From NCBI RefSeq assembly GCF_001591505.1, contig NZ_BCVA01000059.1:1-36186 (forward strand): DNA of 36,186 bases, given 5' to 3'. Position numbers and translations under genes: made by a program. Positions 12,882 through 20,689 of the stretch are shown piece by piece (positions within the stretch are counted from its first letter, which is position 1; the number at the start of each line of letters is the position of its first letter). Source of the stretch: Neobacillus niacini NBRC 15566 (lineage in GTDB: Bacteria; Bacillota; Bacilli; Bacillales; Cytobacillaceae). The notes beneath the pieces are model-generated. The model saw nothing but the letters and a program-made list of their open reading frames with translations. It ran no database searches and had not been told where the DNA came from.

Positions 12882-13754
12882 ATGTCAGATAAGACATTCG
12901 GAGTAAAGGTAAGTGAGGAACTATATGAAAAAGTCAAATCTATGATTGAAAATAGTGGGGATTCAGCAAAGGAGTGGTTTGAAAAGGCTGTTGCTATTAC
13001 TGAAATGCAGTCCATTAAACAAGGGGCTTCAGATTACAACAAAGAGTTAACCGAATTAGATATACATACAGCTAGGATTTATGAATTAGTTTCTAATATG
13101 GTGCAATCATCAATCTATATCAAAGACAATGCTGTGAAAGAGGTAACTGATAAGCTGGAACAAAGGGAAGCCATTATAAGCGAGTATCAAGAAAAGGCTA
13201 ATAATGCAGTAGTAGAATTAAAGCAGGCCCAAGAAATACTAAAGGTGCTGGAACAGGAAAAAGGGGAATTATCGAAGCAACTTGAAAGTCAGCAGGCGAC
13301 GGTTGAAAATAATCAGTCATTGATCCATGAGTACAAGGAAAAGATTGATACTTTATCGTCATTGGTTAACCAGTATAAGGGATATGCTACTGAAAATGCA
13401 GAGTTAAAAGAAGCCTTCGCCAATGAAAGAGAATCCATGACAAGCCAGTTTCAGCAAAAGGAAAGCCGACTAGTATCGTCAATCGAGGAATTAAAGGCAA
13501 CCGTTCACGAGCAGAAGCAACTACTAATCAGCAAAGAAAGAGAAATGGAATCATTAAAGGTTAATTATAGTAACCAGTTAACACAATTAACTAGTCAAAA
13601 GGACTTAGAAAAAGCAAGTGCAATACTGGTAGTAAAACAGGAATATCAAGAGAAGCTGCAAACAATTCACGACCAGTATAACGAAAAGTTGGCCCGAATA
13701 TATGAAAAGTTGGAAAACGGTAGCAAGAAAAAGCCGGCAACAAGAAAAGAATAA
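12882..13754 (+). CDS. RHH-type DNA-binding coiled-coil protein (KfrA/partition-like)
   Basis: Residues 1-40 (KTFGVKVSEELYEKVKSMIE, then SGDSAKEWFEKAVAI) fit a ribbon-helix-helix: one strand and two helices. Residues about 90-285 are an almost unbroken coiled coil (LEQREAIISEYQEKANNAVV; EKGELSKQLESQQATVENNQ), ending in the basic tail SKKKPATRKE. This plan of an N-terminal DNA-binding module plus a long coil is that of KfrA-like plasmid proteins, which autoregulate and assist segregation. The cluster of GGTTAACC sites over its promoter supports autoregulation. It is a single gene with its own terminator; the partition genes are 1 kb downstream on the other strand. Confidence 0.65.
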   Translation: MSDKTFGVKVSEELYEKVKSMIENSGDSAKEWFEKAVAITEMQSIKQGASDYNKELTELDIHTARIYELVSNMVQSSIYIKDNAVKEVTDKLEQREAIISEYQEKANNAVVELKQAQEILKVLEQEKGELSKQLESQQATVENNQSLIHEYKEKIDTLSSLVNQYKGYATENAELKEAFANERESMTSQFQQKESRLVSSIEELKATVHEQKQLLISKEREMESLKVNYSNQLTQLTSQKDLEKASAILVVKQEYQEKLQTIHDQYNEKLARIYEKLENGSKKKPATRKE

Positions 13755-13793
13755 ATGTTTAAAGCCTGGGTATAGTGATGTTATTTAACGGGT

Positions 13794-13840
13794 CGGTTGA
13801 GAGGTGTAACTCGTCAATTGACAACCGAGTTGGACTAACA
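13794..13840. other. Overlapping inverted repeats after the coiled-coil gene
   Basis: CGGTTG and CAACCG, and within them AACTCG and CGAGTT, can form two mutually exclusive pairings around GTCAATTGAC. No promoter or T-run is attached. It could be a protein site or an mRNA 3' structure. Confidence 0.35.
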
Positions 13841-13874
13841 AAACGCATAAGTTTTAACAAAAAAATAGCGATAG

Positions 13875-13914
13875 AAAAAGCAACTGAATACAAACGATTT
13901 CAGTTGCTTTTTTT
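13875..13914 (+). terminator. Intrinsic terminator
   Basis: AAAAAGCAACTGAA (13875-13888) pairs with TTCAGTTGC plus the T-run (13899-13914). It ends the RHH/coiled-coil gene and may also stop the minus-strand gene at 13960. Confidence 0.85.
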
Positions 13915-13959
13915 AGATTTTATTTAAAAAATGGTTCGTTTTTTCTGTTACGATTCTTT

Positions 13960-14205
13960 TTAAAGCAATAATCTTTTAATTCCTTGAAGAATTTGTTGAA
14001 GTTCATCCTTTAAATATTCCTCAGGATAGACACCTTCCTGCATTGCGAGCTCAGATAATACGAGTAAACTTTTAAAAGTTCCAGATTTCGCACTGAATTC
14101 TTCAAAAGTCAAGTCCTGCCAAGTTGTTTCAGCTTTAAGAAATTCCCTAAGTTCTTGCATCCCACTGTCATATTGTTCTTTTATGTTCTTTGTATCGCCC
14201 TTCAA
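13960..14205 (-). CDS. Small hypothetical helical protein, 81 aa
   Basis: The frame can begin at GTG 14217, but that codon is part of the ribosome site GAGAGGTG. The TTG at 14205 lies 10 nt after AGAGGTG and is preferred. The product is soluble and helical (KNIKEQYDSGMQELREFLKA; WQDLTFEEFSAKSGTFKSLL). No known motif is seen. It sits between the coiled-coil gene and the partition pair and could belong to the maintenance region. Confidence 0.5.
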   Translation of the reverse strand: MKGDTKNIKEQYDSGMQELREFLKAETTWQDLTFEEFSAKSGTFKSLLVLSELAMQEGVYPEEYLKDELQQILQGIKRLLL

Positions 14206-14217
14206 CTGCCTTTTCAC

Positions 14218-14706
14218 CTCTCAAATTAACAATATTAGTTTTTTCACTTCAAGGAAATACTTTTGTTTTTTCAAAAGTTAGAAATTCATTTCGCAAAGGA
14301 ATTATCTTTAGAAAATAACATCGTAACAAGTAGCAGTTAATTCCTTGTTTTTTCTAGCTGCTTTTATGTCTAATTAATCCCATTTTGAAGCATTATTACG
14401 GGCTTTTAGCAGTGTTTCAATTAGCTTATCAAGTTCATAGAGATTGAATCTAATTCCTACCGTATCAAGATTATCCACCCTTTTGCCGTCTATACATTAG
14501 AGATACGAGAACGACGTTTTCAAGCTGCTATTGAATTATTGCGTTTCGTAAAGTGATATTACCACCTAAAAAAGTAAAAGAGGCCTTTCTTTTTACCGAA
14601 AGGTCTCTTTTATGATCAAACCAGTGAAATTCTACTTTCTGGATATTCGCTTATTTAATCATTAGTTCATTTGCTGTTACGGGACTAGCTTTTTCTGTTA
14701 CAGTTC
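14218..14706. other. Intergenic region with a possible gene fragment and a terminator
   Basis: A minus-strand frame 14374-14478 reads VDNLDTVGIRFNLYELDKLI, then ETLLKARNNASKWD, protein-like but with a poor start, so probably the end of a lost gene. Otherwise it contains only a palindromic terminator (14576-14611). Confidence 0.35.
14576..14611 (-). terminator. Bidirectional terminator after the partition operon
   Basis: AAAAGAGGCCTTTC (14576-14589) pairs with GAAAGGTCTCTTTT (14598-14611) with one G-T pair. It follows the RHH gene (stop at 14707) on the minus strand. Confidence 0.8.
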
Positions 14707-14988
14707 TTATTTATATTCCATTCTATCAAAGTACTCATTAATTGCTTTTTCAACTATATCAACCATAGTGGTATCGTTTAAAGCAGCAAAAGTTCGTAGC
14801 TTTTTATGTAGAATAGCATCTAATTCAAACGTAGCTTTTTTGATCTTTCTTTCTGTATTTACTGTTTCCTGTATACCTGTATTTATGGTTTCGCTATGAA
14901 CCATTTTACTTATAACTTCTGAATTCCCCTTTTTTTTGGGTGGCACTTGATCGGGTGTTGGCCTTTTGTATTTATTTTTGAGTGACAC
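14707..14988 (-). CDS. Ribbon-helix-helix partition partner (ParB/ParG-like)
   Basis: Residues about 50-90 (IKKATFELDAILHKKLRTFA, then ALNDTTMVDIVEKAINEYF) are a ribbon-helix-helix: a strand followed by two helices, as in ParG/omega-type centromere-binding proteins that partner ParA ATPases. The N-terminal ~45 residues are basic and unstructured (KYKRPTPDQVPPKKKG), like the flexible tail by which such proteins stimulate the ATPase. GTG start with AAAGGAG 10 nt upstream; it overlaps the end of the ParA gene by 17 bases. It should bind the repeats at 15761-15824. Its own coding sequence contains one of the recurring GTATTTA motifs (14853-14887). Confidence 0.75.
   Translation of the reverse strand: MSLKNKYKRPTPDQVPPKKKGNSEVISKMVHSETINTGIQETVNTERKIKKATFELDAILHKKLRTFAALNDTTMVDIVEKAINEYFDRMEYK
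14853..14887. repeat. Partition-type motif inside the RHH gene
   Basis: Contains CTGTATTTACTG (14853-14864) and CTGTATACCTGTATTTATG (14869-14887). On the other strand it reads ATAAATACAGGTATACAGG, the same core as at 15766, 18165 and 20225. Confidence 0.5.
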
Positions 14989-15739
14989 GTGAAAGCAGCT
15001 CCTTTATAAAATCTCTATGTATTTCCGTAGCTTGGCGAAGTTCTGGATTATCAAAAAATCCATATACAGATAGTCTTCCGATTGCTGCACGACGAGGTAT
15101 AGTGGTTTTAAACACTAAGTCTTTATATTCCTCTTTGATTAGTTCTAGCAGTTCTTTATTATCATTTCGTCGTGAATCCGATAGTGTTGCTAATATTCCA
15201 GCGATTTTAAGATTCGGATTTCCATTATCCCTTGCCCCAGTGATTGAATCCATGAATCGAGGTATAGCGTTATAACTAAATTTTGCAGTCTCAAACATAA
15301 TCACTACATAGTCACTTGCAATAAGAGCATTCACTGTTTGGATACTTAAATTTGGTGGAGTATCAATTAAAATAAAATCATATTCTTCTATAACCTTGTC
15401 GATGGCTTTTCTTAATAAAGTAGATTTAGGTATTGGACCTTTATAATCTGCAATTAATACTAGATAATCATCTGCAGCTACATAATGAAGATTATCTGAA
15501 GCGACTTTAATGAAAGGATCAACATCACCAAATTCTAGAGCCTCTTTGATTGTTTCTTGATAAAAGGGTTCTAAATCATCATATCCACTAATCAGTTGTG
15601 TTAGATTGCCTTGGCTATCCATATCTATTGCTAGTACTTTGTATCCCATATCACTAAGAAGGAAAGCACTAAGGCCACATGTGGTGGTCTTGCCTACGCC
15701 TCCCTTTTGTAGTGAATAGGTAATCACTGTTGCAGTCAT
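14972..15739 (-). CDS. parA: ParA-family partition ATPase
   Basis: A 255-aa ParA/Soj-type ATPase. Deviant Walker A KGGVGKTT at residues 12-19, Walker A' DMDSQGN at 39-45, and Walker B FILIDTPPNLS near 130. Length and motifs fit a small type Ib ParA without an N-terminal HTH, which matches its RHH partner encoded just downstream. The protein should drive positioning of plasmid copies on the nucleoid. GGAGGG lies 6 nt before the ATG. The gene is transcribed away from the inverted-repeat block at 15761-15824, the likely centromere and operator. High confidence in family, good confidence in role. Confidence 0.92.
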   Translation of the reverse strand: MTATVITYSLQKGGVGKTTTCGLSAFLLSDMGYKVLAIDMDSQGNLTQLISGYDDLEPFYQETIKEALEFGDVDPFIKVASDNLHYVAADDYLVLIADYKGPIPKSTLLRKAIDKVIEEYDFILIDTPPNLSIQTVNALIASDYVVIMFETAKFSYNAIPRFMDSITGARDNGNPNLKIAGILATLSDSRRNDNKELLELIKEEYKDLVFKTTIPRRAAIGRLSVYGFFDNPELRQATEIHRDFIKELLSRVTQK

Positions 15740-15760
15740 ATATAACCCTCCATTCCATTT

Positions 15761-15824
15761 ATATATGTAAATACAGTTATACAGATTATTGTATTTACAT
15801 ATATAATGCTTGCTGTATTTACAG
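15761..15824. repeat. Candidate parS/operator: 14-bp perfect inverted repeat plus a third copy
   Basis: ATATATGTAAATAC (15761-15774) and GTATTTACATATAT (15791-15804) are exact complements, 16 bases apart. A further CTGTATTTACAG is at 15813-15824. It sits directly upstream of parA, where type Ib systems carry their centromere and operator. Confidence 0.75.
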
Positions 15825-16036
15825 TTTAATATTATATATTCAAGATTACTAATTAAATCTCCTTCTTAATAGACCCTATAAAGTTAGATCAGCTAGGTTT
15901 TAATGGATTTTGGGTGATGTTTAATTCAATATGCACAGTTAAATTTAGATAATATTGTAAATCAAGGTATTTTTCTCTAAATACACCATTTTTGTGCTAC
16001 TATTTTAGTAGATTAGAATGGAAAGAGGTAGTAGAT

Positions 16037-16948
16037 TTGGAGCTGAATTTAGAGCAATTAAAAGAAGTAAGAAAATTAACCATCATCGCTTTATTTTCTG
16101 ATGATGATTTAATGGAAACCCTAGTTTTAAAAGGTGGTAATGCTTTAGAAATTGGATATGGGCTAAATTCACGTGCCTCAATCGATGTGGATGTATCTAT
16201 GATTCAAGAATTTGAGGTTATAGGTTTAGAGGAAACAACGGACCTTGAGGCTAAATTAGATAAAGTTTTAAATAAGGCTTTCGAACCTACAGGATACAGA
16301 GTTTTTGATGTTAAGGTTAAGGCAAAACCAAAAAAACTCAACGAAAAAAATGAAGATTTCTGGGGGGGATATGAAGCAAATTTTAAAATTATCGAAGCTA
16401 ACCAGTATGAGAAGTATGAAGATAACCCTGTTGCTCTAGGAGCAAAAGCTATTGCTACTAATAAAGGCAAGAAAAATGTAAAAATTGACTTCGGTAGATT
16501 TGAATATTGTGGATCTACAATTAACAAAGAGATTGATGGGTTTGATATTCAGATATATACCCCTGAATTAATTCTTTTTGAGAAACTTAGAGCTATATGC
16601 CAACAAATGCCTACATACCTTGAAAGTATTGGGAAATCTCATGATTTTGGTCGACCAAGACCCAGAGATTTCTATGATATTTATACTATTTTAGAAAGTG
16701 ACAAGATTCCTGATTTGAACTTAAAAAGTGAAGAAAATATTGAGCATATGAAAAAGTGTTTTGAGGCTAAGAGAGTTCCTTTAGAATTATTAGCGGAAAT
16801 AATAAACACGCGCGATTTTCACAAACAGGAAGAGGCTAAATTAAAAGATTCCATACTTAATAAGGCTGAATATAAAGGGTTTGATTATTATTTTGACTAT
16901 GTGCAGCAGGTAATTGGTAATACTGCCCTTAAGCCCGAGGTCATATAA
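16037..16948 (+). CDS. AbiEii-like nucleotidyltransferase toxin
   Basis: A 303-aa protein of the AbiEii/AbiGii nucleotidyltransferase family. Key features: LVLKGGNALEIGYGL followed by SRASIDVDVSM, the GG and S-x-D-x-D of this fold, near residues 30-60, then PELILFEKLRAICQQMP and RPRDFYDIYTIL, typical later motifs. Toxins of this kind halt growth, probably by adding nucleotides to an RNA or protein. A frame opens at 15992, but AAAGAGG is placed 8 nt before TTG at 16037, the better start. The usual partner, AbiEi, is encoded next to it but on the opposite strand and converging, instead of upstream in one operon. Confidence 0.8.
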   Translation: MELNLEQLKEVRKLTIIALFSDDDLMETLVLKGGNALEIGYGLNSRASIDVDVSMIQEFEVIGLEETTDLEAKLDKVLNKAFEPTGYRVFDVKVKAKPKKLNEKNEDFWGGYEANFKIIEANQYEKYEDNPVALGAKAIATNKGKKNVKIDFGRFEYCGSTINKEIDGFDIQIYTPELILFEKLRAICQQMPTYLESIGKSHDFGRPRPRDFYDIYTILESDKIPDLNLKSEENIEHMKKCFEAKRVPLELLAEIINTRDFHKQEEAKLKDSILNKAEYKGFDYYFDYVQQVIGNTALKPEVI

Positions 16949-16978
16949 AAAAGCTGAACCAATCGGTTCAGCTTTTTT
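16947..16978. terminator. Shared bidirectional terminator
   Basis: AAAAAAGCTGAACC (16947-16960) and GGTTCAGCTTTTTT (16965-16978) are exact complements around AATC. It separates the converging toxin and antitoxin genes and overlaps both stop regions. Confidence 0.9.
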
Positions 16979-17861
16979 ATAAGTTCATAGGGTAATAAAT
17001 ACGCCAACGTTCGTTATATGCCTTGTTTTCCATGTTATACGTAAGATAAAAATCATTTTCAAAAGTGAACTTATTTTCGATAAGCTTTATGGCGTTCTCT
17101 TTATAACCAGCTTTTTCAAGGTAAAATCCAATAGCTTGATGGTACGGATAAGTAAAATCAAGTTTTTTTAAGTAAGCTATAATTCGATTAACCGAAGCGT
17201 CTCCTCGTGCTTTTTTAAAAATATTTAGTACCTCGAATACTCCTCCTGAATATTGCGGCCGAACTGTTATATCAATAAGAGTTCTTTCGATGTCCGTAAC
17301 TCTAATGTTTTCACGTTCAATTACGCCTAGGTTATTCGAATATTGACTGTTAATAATATATATTCTTTGGTTATTGTAATCTAAATAGTTATTTGTACTT
17401 CTCATTGGTTTAGAAAACGCAATATCTATATTTTTTTGAGGAATGAGTTTATTATTTGTTTTTGTTTTTTTCGTTTGCTCATGGTTTACGTACGTTGATT
17501 TAACAATTTCATCCGTTAAATCATGGAACATAACGGCTGAATAGTGACATAGGTATGAATTTGGATAAAGCGATAATCCTAATGAGGTGATATTAATATC
17601 TCTTTTTAAATAGAGAAACCTTTTTTCTCTTCTACTACCGGTTCCAAATTCAACCTCTTTTAATAACTTTTTCTTAAGAATAAGATATTCTAAAAATTGT
17701 TGTAGTGTTGTTGAGTTTGGTAACCGCCAATTCAGTCTATTGCTTGCAAGTACTCTTTCAATTTGAGTCAGCGTTAATACATCTGTGTTTATTTCATTAA
17801 ACTCATTAATGATATCATCCCTGTATAAATCCATAATTTGATATCTATTCGGGCGTGCCAT
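16977..17861 (-). CDS. AbiEi-like type IV antitoxin / repressor
   Basis: The 294-aa product has an N-terminal winged HTH (about residues 20-70, TLTQIERVLASNRLNWRLPN) and the family phrase LYPNSYLCHYSAVMFHDLTD near 125-145, then VTDIERTLIDITVRPQYSGG near 210. These are hallmarks of AbiEi proteins, which neutralise AbiEii without direct binding and repress their own promoter. ATG at 17861 has AGGTGG 8 nt upstream; the frame's earlier ATG at 17894 lies at the edge of the palindrome block. Three perfect palindromes lie just upstream (17896-18014) and are the likely operators. Convergent placement to the toxin is unusual. Confidence 0.8.
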   Translation of the reverse strand: MARPNRYQIMDLYRDDIINEFNEINTDVLTLTQIERVLASNRLNWRLPNSTTLQQFLEYLILKKKLLKEVEFGTGSRREKRFLYLKRDINITSLGLSLYPNSYLCHYSAVMFHDLTDEIVKSTYVNHEQTKKTKTNNKLIPQKNIDIAFSKPMRSTNNYLDYNNQRIYIINSQYSNNLGVIERENIRVTDIERTLIDITVRPQYSGGVFEVLNIFKKARGDASVNRIIAYLKKLDFTYPYHQAIGFYLEKAGYKENAIKLIENKFTFENDFYLTYNMENKAYNERWRIYYPMNL

Positions 17862-17895
17862 AGGAAAACCACCTATTTTTGAGTTTCTTTCCACA

Positions 17896-18014
17896 TATAA
17901 TGAAATATATATATTTCATTATACCACCAATATTTAAAAATATACCATAAAACAATAAATTGTAACGAAAATTTATTGTTTTATGGTATAATGAAGTGTA
18001 TACACTTCATTATA
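17896..18014. promoter_or_regulatory. Operator block of three perfect palindromes
   Basis: P1 17896-17923: perfect 28-base palindrome starting TATAATGAAA. P2 17941-17990: 21-bp perfect arms starting TATACCATAAAAC, 8-base loop. P3 17987-18014: perfect 28-base palindrome starting TATAATGAAGTG; its first four bases are the last four of P2. P1 and P3 share the arms TATAATGAA / TTCATTATA. A TATAAT -10 for the minus strand (17918-17923) lies inside P1. The layout fits cooperative binding by the AbiEi-like repressor. Confidence 0.75.
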
Positions 18015-18160
18015 CACTGTTAAAAATCGATTGTCAAGTGGATAAAAGAGGGCCATTTTCATATATCAGATCTCGTGGTTATAAGATGAAGAAATTTTCT
18101 ATCCATATCTGCTCCATTGAAAATCACCAAATTAGAAACAATCATTCGATATTTATTTGT

Positions 18161-18196
18161 ATTTATGTAAATACAGGTATACATTAAGCTGTATTT
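18161..18196. repeat. Dispersed partition-type motif
   Basis: ATTTATGTAAATACAGGTAT (18161-18180) continues ACATTAAGC, then TGTATTTCC. It shares TGTAAATACAG-TATACA with the site upstream of parA, 2.4 kb away. Confidence 0.55.
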
Positions 18197-18216
18197 CCTA
18201 CCAATAATATGGACAA

Positions 18217-18846
18217 TCACTTTGAAAATTTGTTTTTGGGTTGTAAATTCTCTTTTGTAGAAGGAGGCACCGACAAACCGATGAGTTTCATTGAGATATT
18301 TGTATAGATGGAATTAGGATTTCCTCTCAGTAAAGTGGCATGAACCACCACGTCTTGACCTGGGAAGGTTTTCTCCAGCAGCGTTCTCATATGCCTTGTA
18401 TCTTTATTCTTAGGATGGACACCAATAAACAATCCCTCTTGATACACACCATCCTCACTCTGACCATCATGTACAATTCTAATCACCAATTCTCCTCCAA
18501 CATTCATGGCCTTCTTTTTCTGTTCCCATGTATCGGAAGGACATTGAGGTGATAGAAAATGTTTTTCCTCAACCTCACAGCTGCCATTATTAAATTTCTT
18601 GGAAAAGGAGCAGGTACTACAAGGTTTTACTGCCTTAACACGAGTATCAACAACAACTTCTTTTTCCTGGAATACATTTAAATCCTTATCCAAAGTTGCT
18701 GCTTTATCAAAATCATTATTAAGCTGGTTTTCCATTGCTCTATGATTTTCATTTTTTTTTGAAAACCATTGAAATTTAAAACCACATTCATAGCAAAAAT
18801 TTGCTTTTTCGAAACGTTTTTTTCCGCACTGTGGACAAAATTTCAT
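18217..18846 (-). CDS. Zinc-ribbon protein of unknown function, 209 aa
   Basis: The N-terminus MKFCPQCGKKRFEKANFCYE with CG following is a zinc ribbon (two CxxC pairs, Cys 4, 7, 18, 21). A second Cys set, PCSTCSFSKKFNNGSC then SPQCPSDTW, lies near residues 75-105. The C-terminal ~80 residues form a beta-rich domain (GGELVIRIVHDGQ; GLFIGVHPKNKDTRHMRTLL). The start at 18846 has AGGAG nearby (ATGGAGGAGCAAC). The protein could bind nucleic acid or another protein through the ribbons; no enzyme motif is seen. It lies between the AbiE operators and the recombinase and is transcribed towards the palindrome block. Confidence 0.6.
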   Translation of the reverse strand: MKFCPQCGKKRFEKANFCYECGFKFQWFSKKNENHRAMENQLNNDFDKAATLDKDLNVFQEKEVVVDTRVKAVKPCSTCSFSKKFNNGSCEVEEKHFLSPQCPSDTWEQKKKAMNVGGELVIRIVHDGQSEDGVYQEGLFIGVHPKNKDTRHMRTLLEKTFPGQDVVVHATLLRGNPNSIYTNISMKLIGLSVPPSTKENLQPKNKFSK

Positions 18847-19010
18847 GTTGCTCCTCCATTCCCGTCTTTAAAATTTTACCTAATAAAAAATTCAACGCAT
18901 TGGCATAATATCCTGTATTGTAGTGTGAAAGAAAAATCCACTATAATGGCAACTAGAGAACATTCTACAAAACATTTCAAAACTTAAGATAGTATTAATT
19001 TACATAAATC

Positions 19011-19045
19011 CTAGCTTCCGATAATATATAGTTATCGGAAGCTAG
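19011..19045. repeat. 14-7-14 inverted repeat, candidate recombinase core site
   Basis: CTAGCTTCCGATAA (19011-19024) and TTATCGGAAGCTAG (19032-19045) are exact complements around the asymmetric 7-base spacer TATATAG. No T-run follows on either strand, so it is not a terminator. It lies 58 bases before the tyrosine recombinase gene; core sites of such enzymes have arms of 11-13 bp and a spacer of 6-8 bp. Confidence 0.6.
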
Positions 19046-19102
19046 GGTAAAAAAACGCAGCTAAGTACTGACCTTACAAACTGTTTTATAAATTAAGGAG
19101 GG

Positions 19103-20059
19103 ATGAAATTGCTCGAGCCCAAAAATGAATCTCTATTAAATATTGAAAGAGAAAAATTAGAAAAAATTAATTTTTACATAAAAAACTCCAAGAGTAAAAA
19201 TACGCAAAAGGGCTATGAAGCTGATTGGAAGCATTTTACTGATTGGTGTGAAGTGAACCTTCGGTCACCTCTTCCGGCTGATGTTGGAACTATTTGTTCC
19301 TACTTAATTGAATTGGCCACCACACATAAATATTCAACATTACGAAGACGGCTATCCTCCATTAATCAGGCTCACAGGTTCAAAAAGTATCTCCCTCCTT
19401 CAAGACACATGGAAGTTCAGCTCTTAATGGAAGGAATCAAACGGGAAATTGGATCAAAGCAAGAGCCAAAAAAAGCATTAATGCTCCAGGTATTACCTGA
19501 TTTAATCCAGAATATTGACACTGCATCCTTAATCGGAATCAGGGATAAAGCAATCTTATTGTTAGGCTTTGCCTTAGCAAGCAGACGTACAGAATTGGTA
19601 TCTATTAACATAGAAGACTTACAAATCAATGATTTTGGAATGGATGTACGAATCCGGGAAACTAAAACACACAATGATGATTTGATTAAAGGGGTTGTGT
19701 TTACCCATAATGAATTTTGCCCTGTGAATGCCACTCGCGATTGGTTAGCTGCAGCAGGCGTTTCTTCTGGTGCACTTTTTAGATCCATAGATCGACACGG
19801 AAATGTAAAAGACCGTTTAAGTGATAAAGCGATTGCTTTGATTGTAAAAAAATATATTAGAAAGATAGGAATGGATGATACAGAATTTGCGGCACATAGC
19901 CTCCGAAGTGGTTTGTCAACAAGTGCTGCAATGATGGGGATGACAGAAATCTCCATTATGAAGCAGACCGGTCACAAAACCAGAGAAATGGTGGATCGAT
20001 ATGTACAGGCCGGATTACGCTATAAAAACAATGCGAGTAGCATTCTGAAAAACTTATAG
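19103..20059 (+). CDS. Tyrosine recombinase (Xer/Cre/TnpI-type), intact
   Basis: 318 aa with an N-terminal SAM-like core-binding domain (about 25-115: NTQKGYEADWKHFTDWCEVN) and a full catalytic set: Arg161 (ASRRTEL), Lys188 (ETKTH), His265 and Arg268 (AAHSLRSG), His291 (QTGHK) and Tyr300 (VDRY). The ATG directly abuts AAGGAGGG, so translation may really begin at the in-frame TTG two codons later (19109). The phrase GIRDKAILLLGFALASRRTE is common in recombinases from plasmids and transposons. A likely job is multimer resolution of the plasmid or integration of a mobile element. The inverted repeat at 19011-19045 is the candidate site. A diverged C-terminal fragment of the same family lies at 1545-1790. 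Confidence 0.9.
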   Translation: MKLLEPKNESLLNIEREKLEKINFYIKNSKSKNTQKGYEADWKHFTDWCEVNLRSPLPADVGTICSYLIELATTHKYSTLRRRLSSINQAHRFKKYLPPSRHMEVQLLMEGIKREIGSKQEPKKALMLQVLPDLIQNIDTASLIGIRDKAILLLGFALASRRTELVSINIEDLQINDFGMDVRIRETKTHNDDLIKGVVFTHNEFCPVNATRDWLAAAGVSSGALFRSIDRHGNVKDRLSDKAIALIVKKYIRKIGMDDTEFAAHSLRSGLSTSAAMMGMTEISIMKQTGHKTREMVDRYVQAGLRYKNNASSILKNL

Positions 20060-20505
20060 AGTTTAAGCTTATTGCCAAAGAGTGGAAAAAGCATTGATTG
20101 ATACTGTTTTTAAGAAATGCAATAAAAACCGGGGACCGAAGCAAAGTGGGTTATCGTTGTAAATCTGCATTTTCCTGACGTTGTCCATCTATGGAATCAT
20201 AAGTATTTATGTAAGTACATTTAACTGTATACCTGTATTTATGTAAATAAGCATTTCTGAAGGGGACCTATGTATAAAATTAATACAAATATCCCTATTA
20301 AAGTTTTTTTATAGTTTTATATATACAACCGTCTTTTTAATTTGACATTATTCTCTCGCTTAGATAGCGAGAACATCCTTTTGATGGAGAATTGGAGCGG
20401 GTAATAGTGGATGGTGAAGATTCAACAAAAATGATGAAGGATTTGGAAAAAAGGGAAGGGTATGAAGCTAGATTTGCATTCATATAAAAGGGACATTAAT
20501 AATAA
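20060..20505. other. Intergenic region with motif repeat and a gene fragment
   Basis: Holds one partition-type motif (20204-20247), a hairpin TCTCGCT-TAGAT-AGCGAGA (20354-20372), and just after it a frame reading REHPFDGELERVIVDGEDST, then KMMKDLEKREGYEARFAFI, ending at 20487. The frame has no good start and looks like the end of a lost gene. Confidence 0.4.
20204..20247. repeat. Dispersed partition-type motif
   Basis: TATTTATGTAAGTACATTTA, then ACTGTATACCTGTATTTATG, then TAAATA. On the minus strand it reads ATAAATACAGGTATACAGTT, nearly the same as in the RHH gene (14869-14887) and at 18165. Confidence 0.55.
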
Positions 20506-20673
20506 ACACCATTTTTGTTATAGTTAGCACCAAAAAAGTTATAGTACACCATTTTTGTTATAGTTAACACCATTTTTGTTATAGTTATAGCACCAAAAAA
20601 GTTATAATTAACACCATTTTTGTTATAGTTAACACCATTTTTGTTATAGTTAACACCATTTTTGTTATAGTTA
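20506..20673 (+). repeat. oriV iterons: eight units, mostly 21-bp spaced
   Basis: CACC cores at 20507, 20528, 20547, 20568, 20591, 20612, 20633 and 20654. Six units read ACACCATTTTTGTTATAGTT; two (20528, 20591) are variants with CACCAAAAAAGTTATA, where the T-run is replaced by an A-run. Spacings are 21, 19, 21, 23, 21, 21 and 21. They stand before the Rep_3 initiator gene and, with the AT-rich stretch at 20690-20830, make up a typical theta origin. Confidence 0.9.
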
Positions 20674-20689
20674 TAGCCCTTAAAGCCTT

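Noticed and set aside
19417..19956. 179-codon minus-strand frame
   Set aside because: Antisense shadow of the recombinase gene, whose catalytic residues prove the plus-strand frame.
20506..20673. CRISPR array
   Set aside because: The 21-bp repeats have no spacers of unique sequence and lie before a Rep_3 gene; they are iterons.
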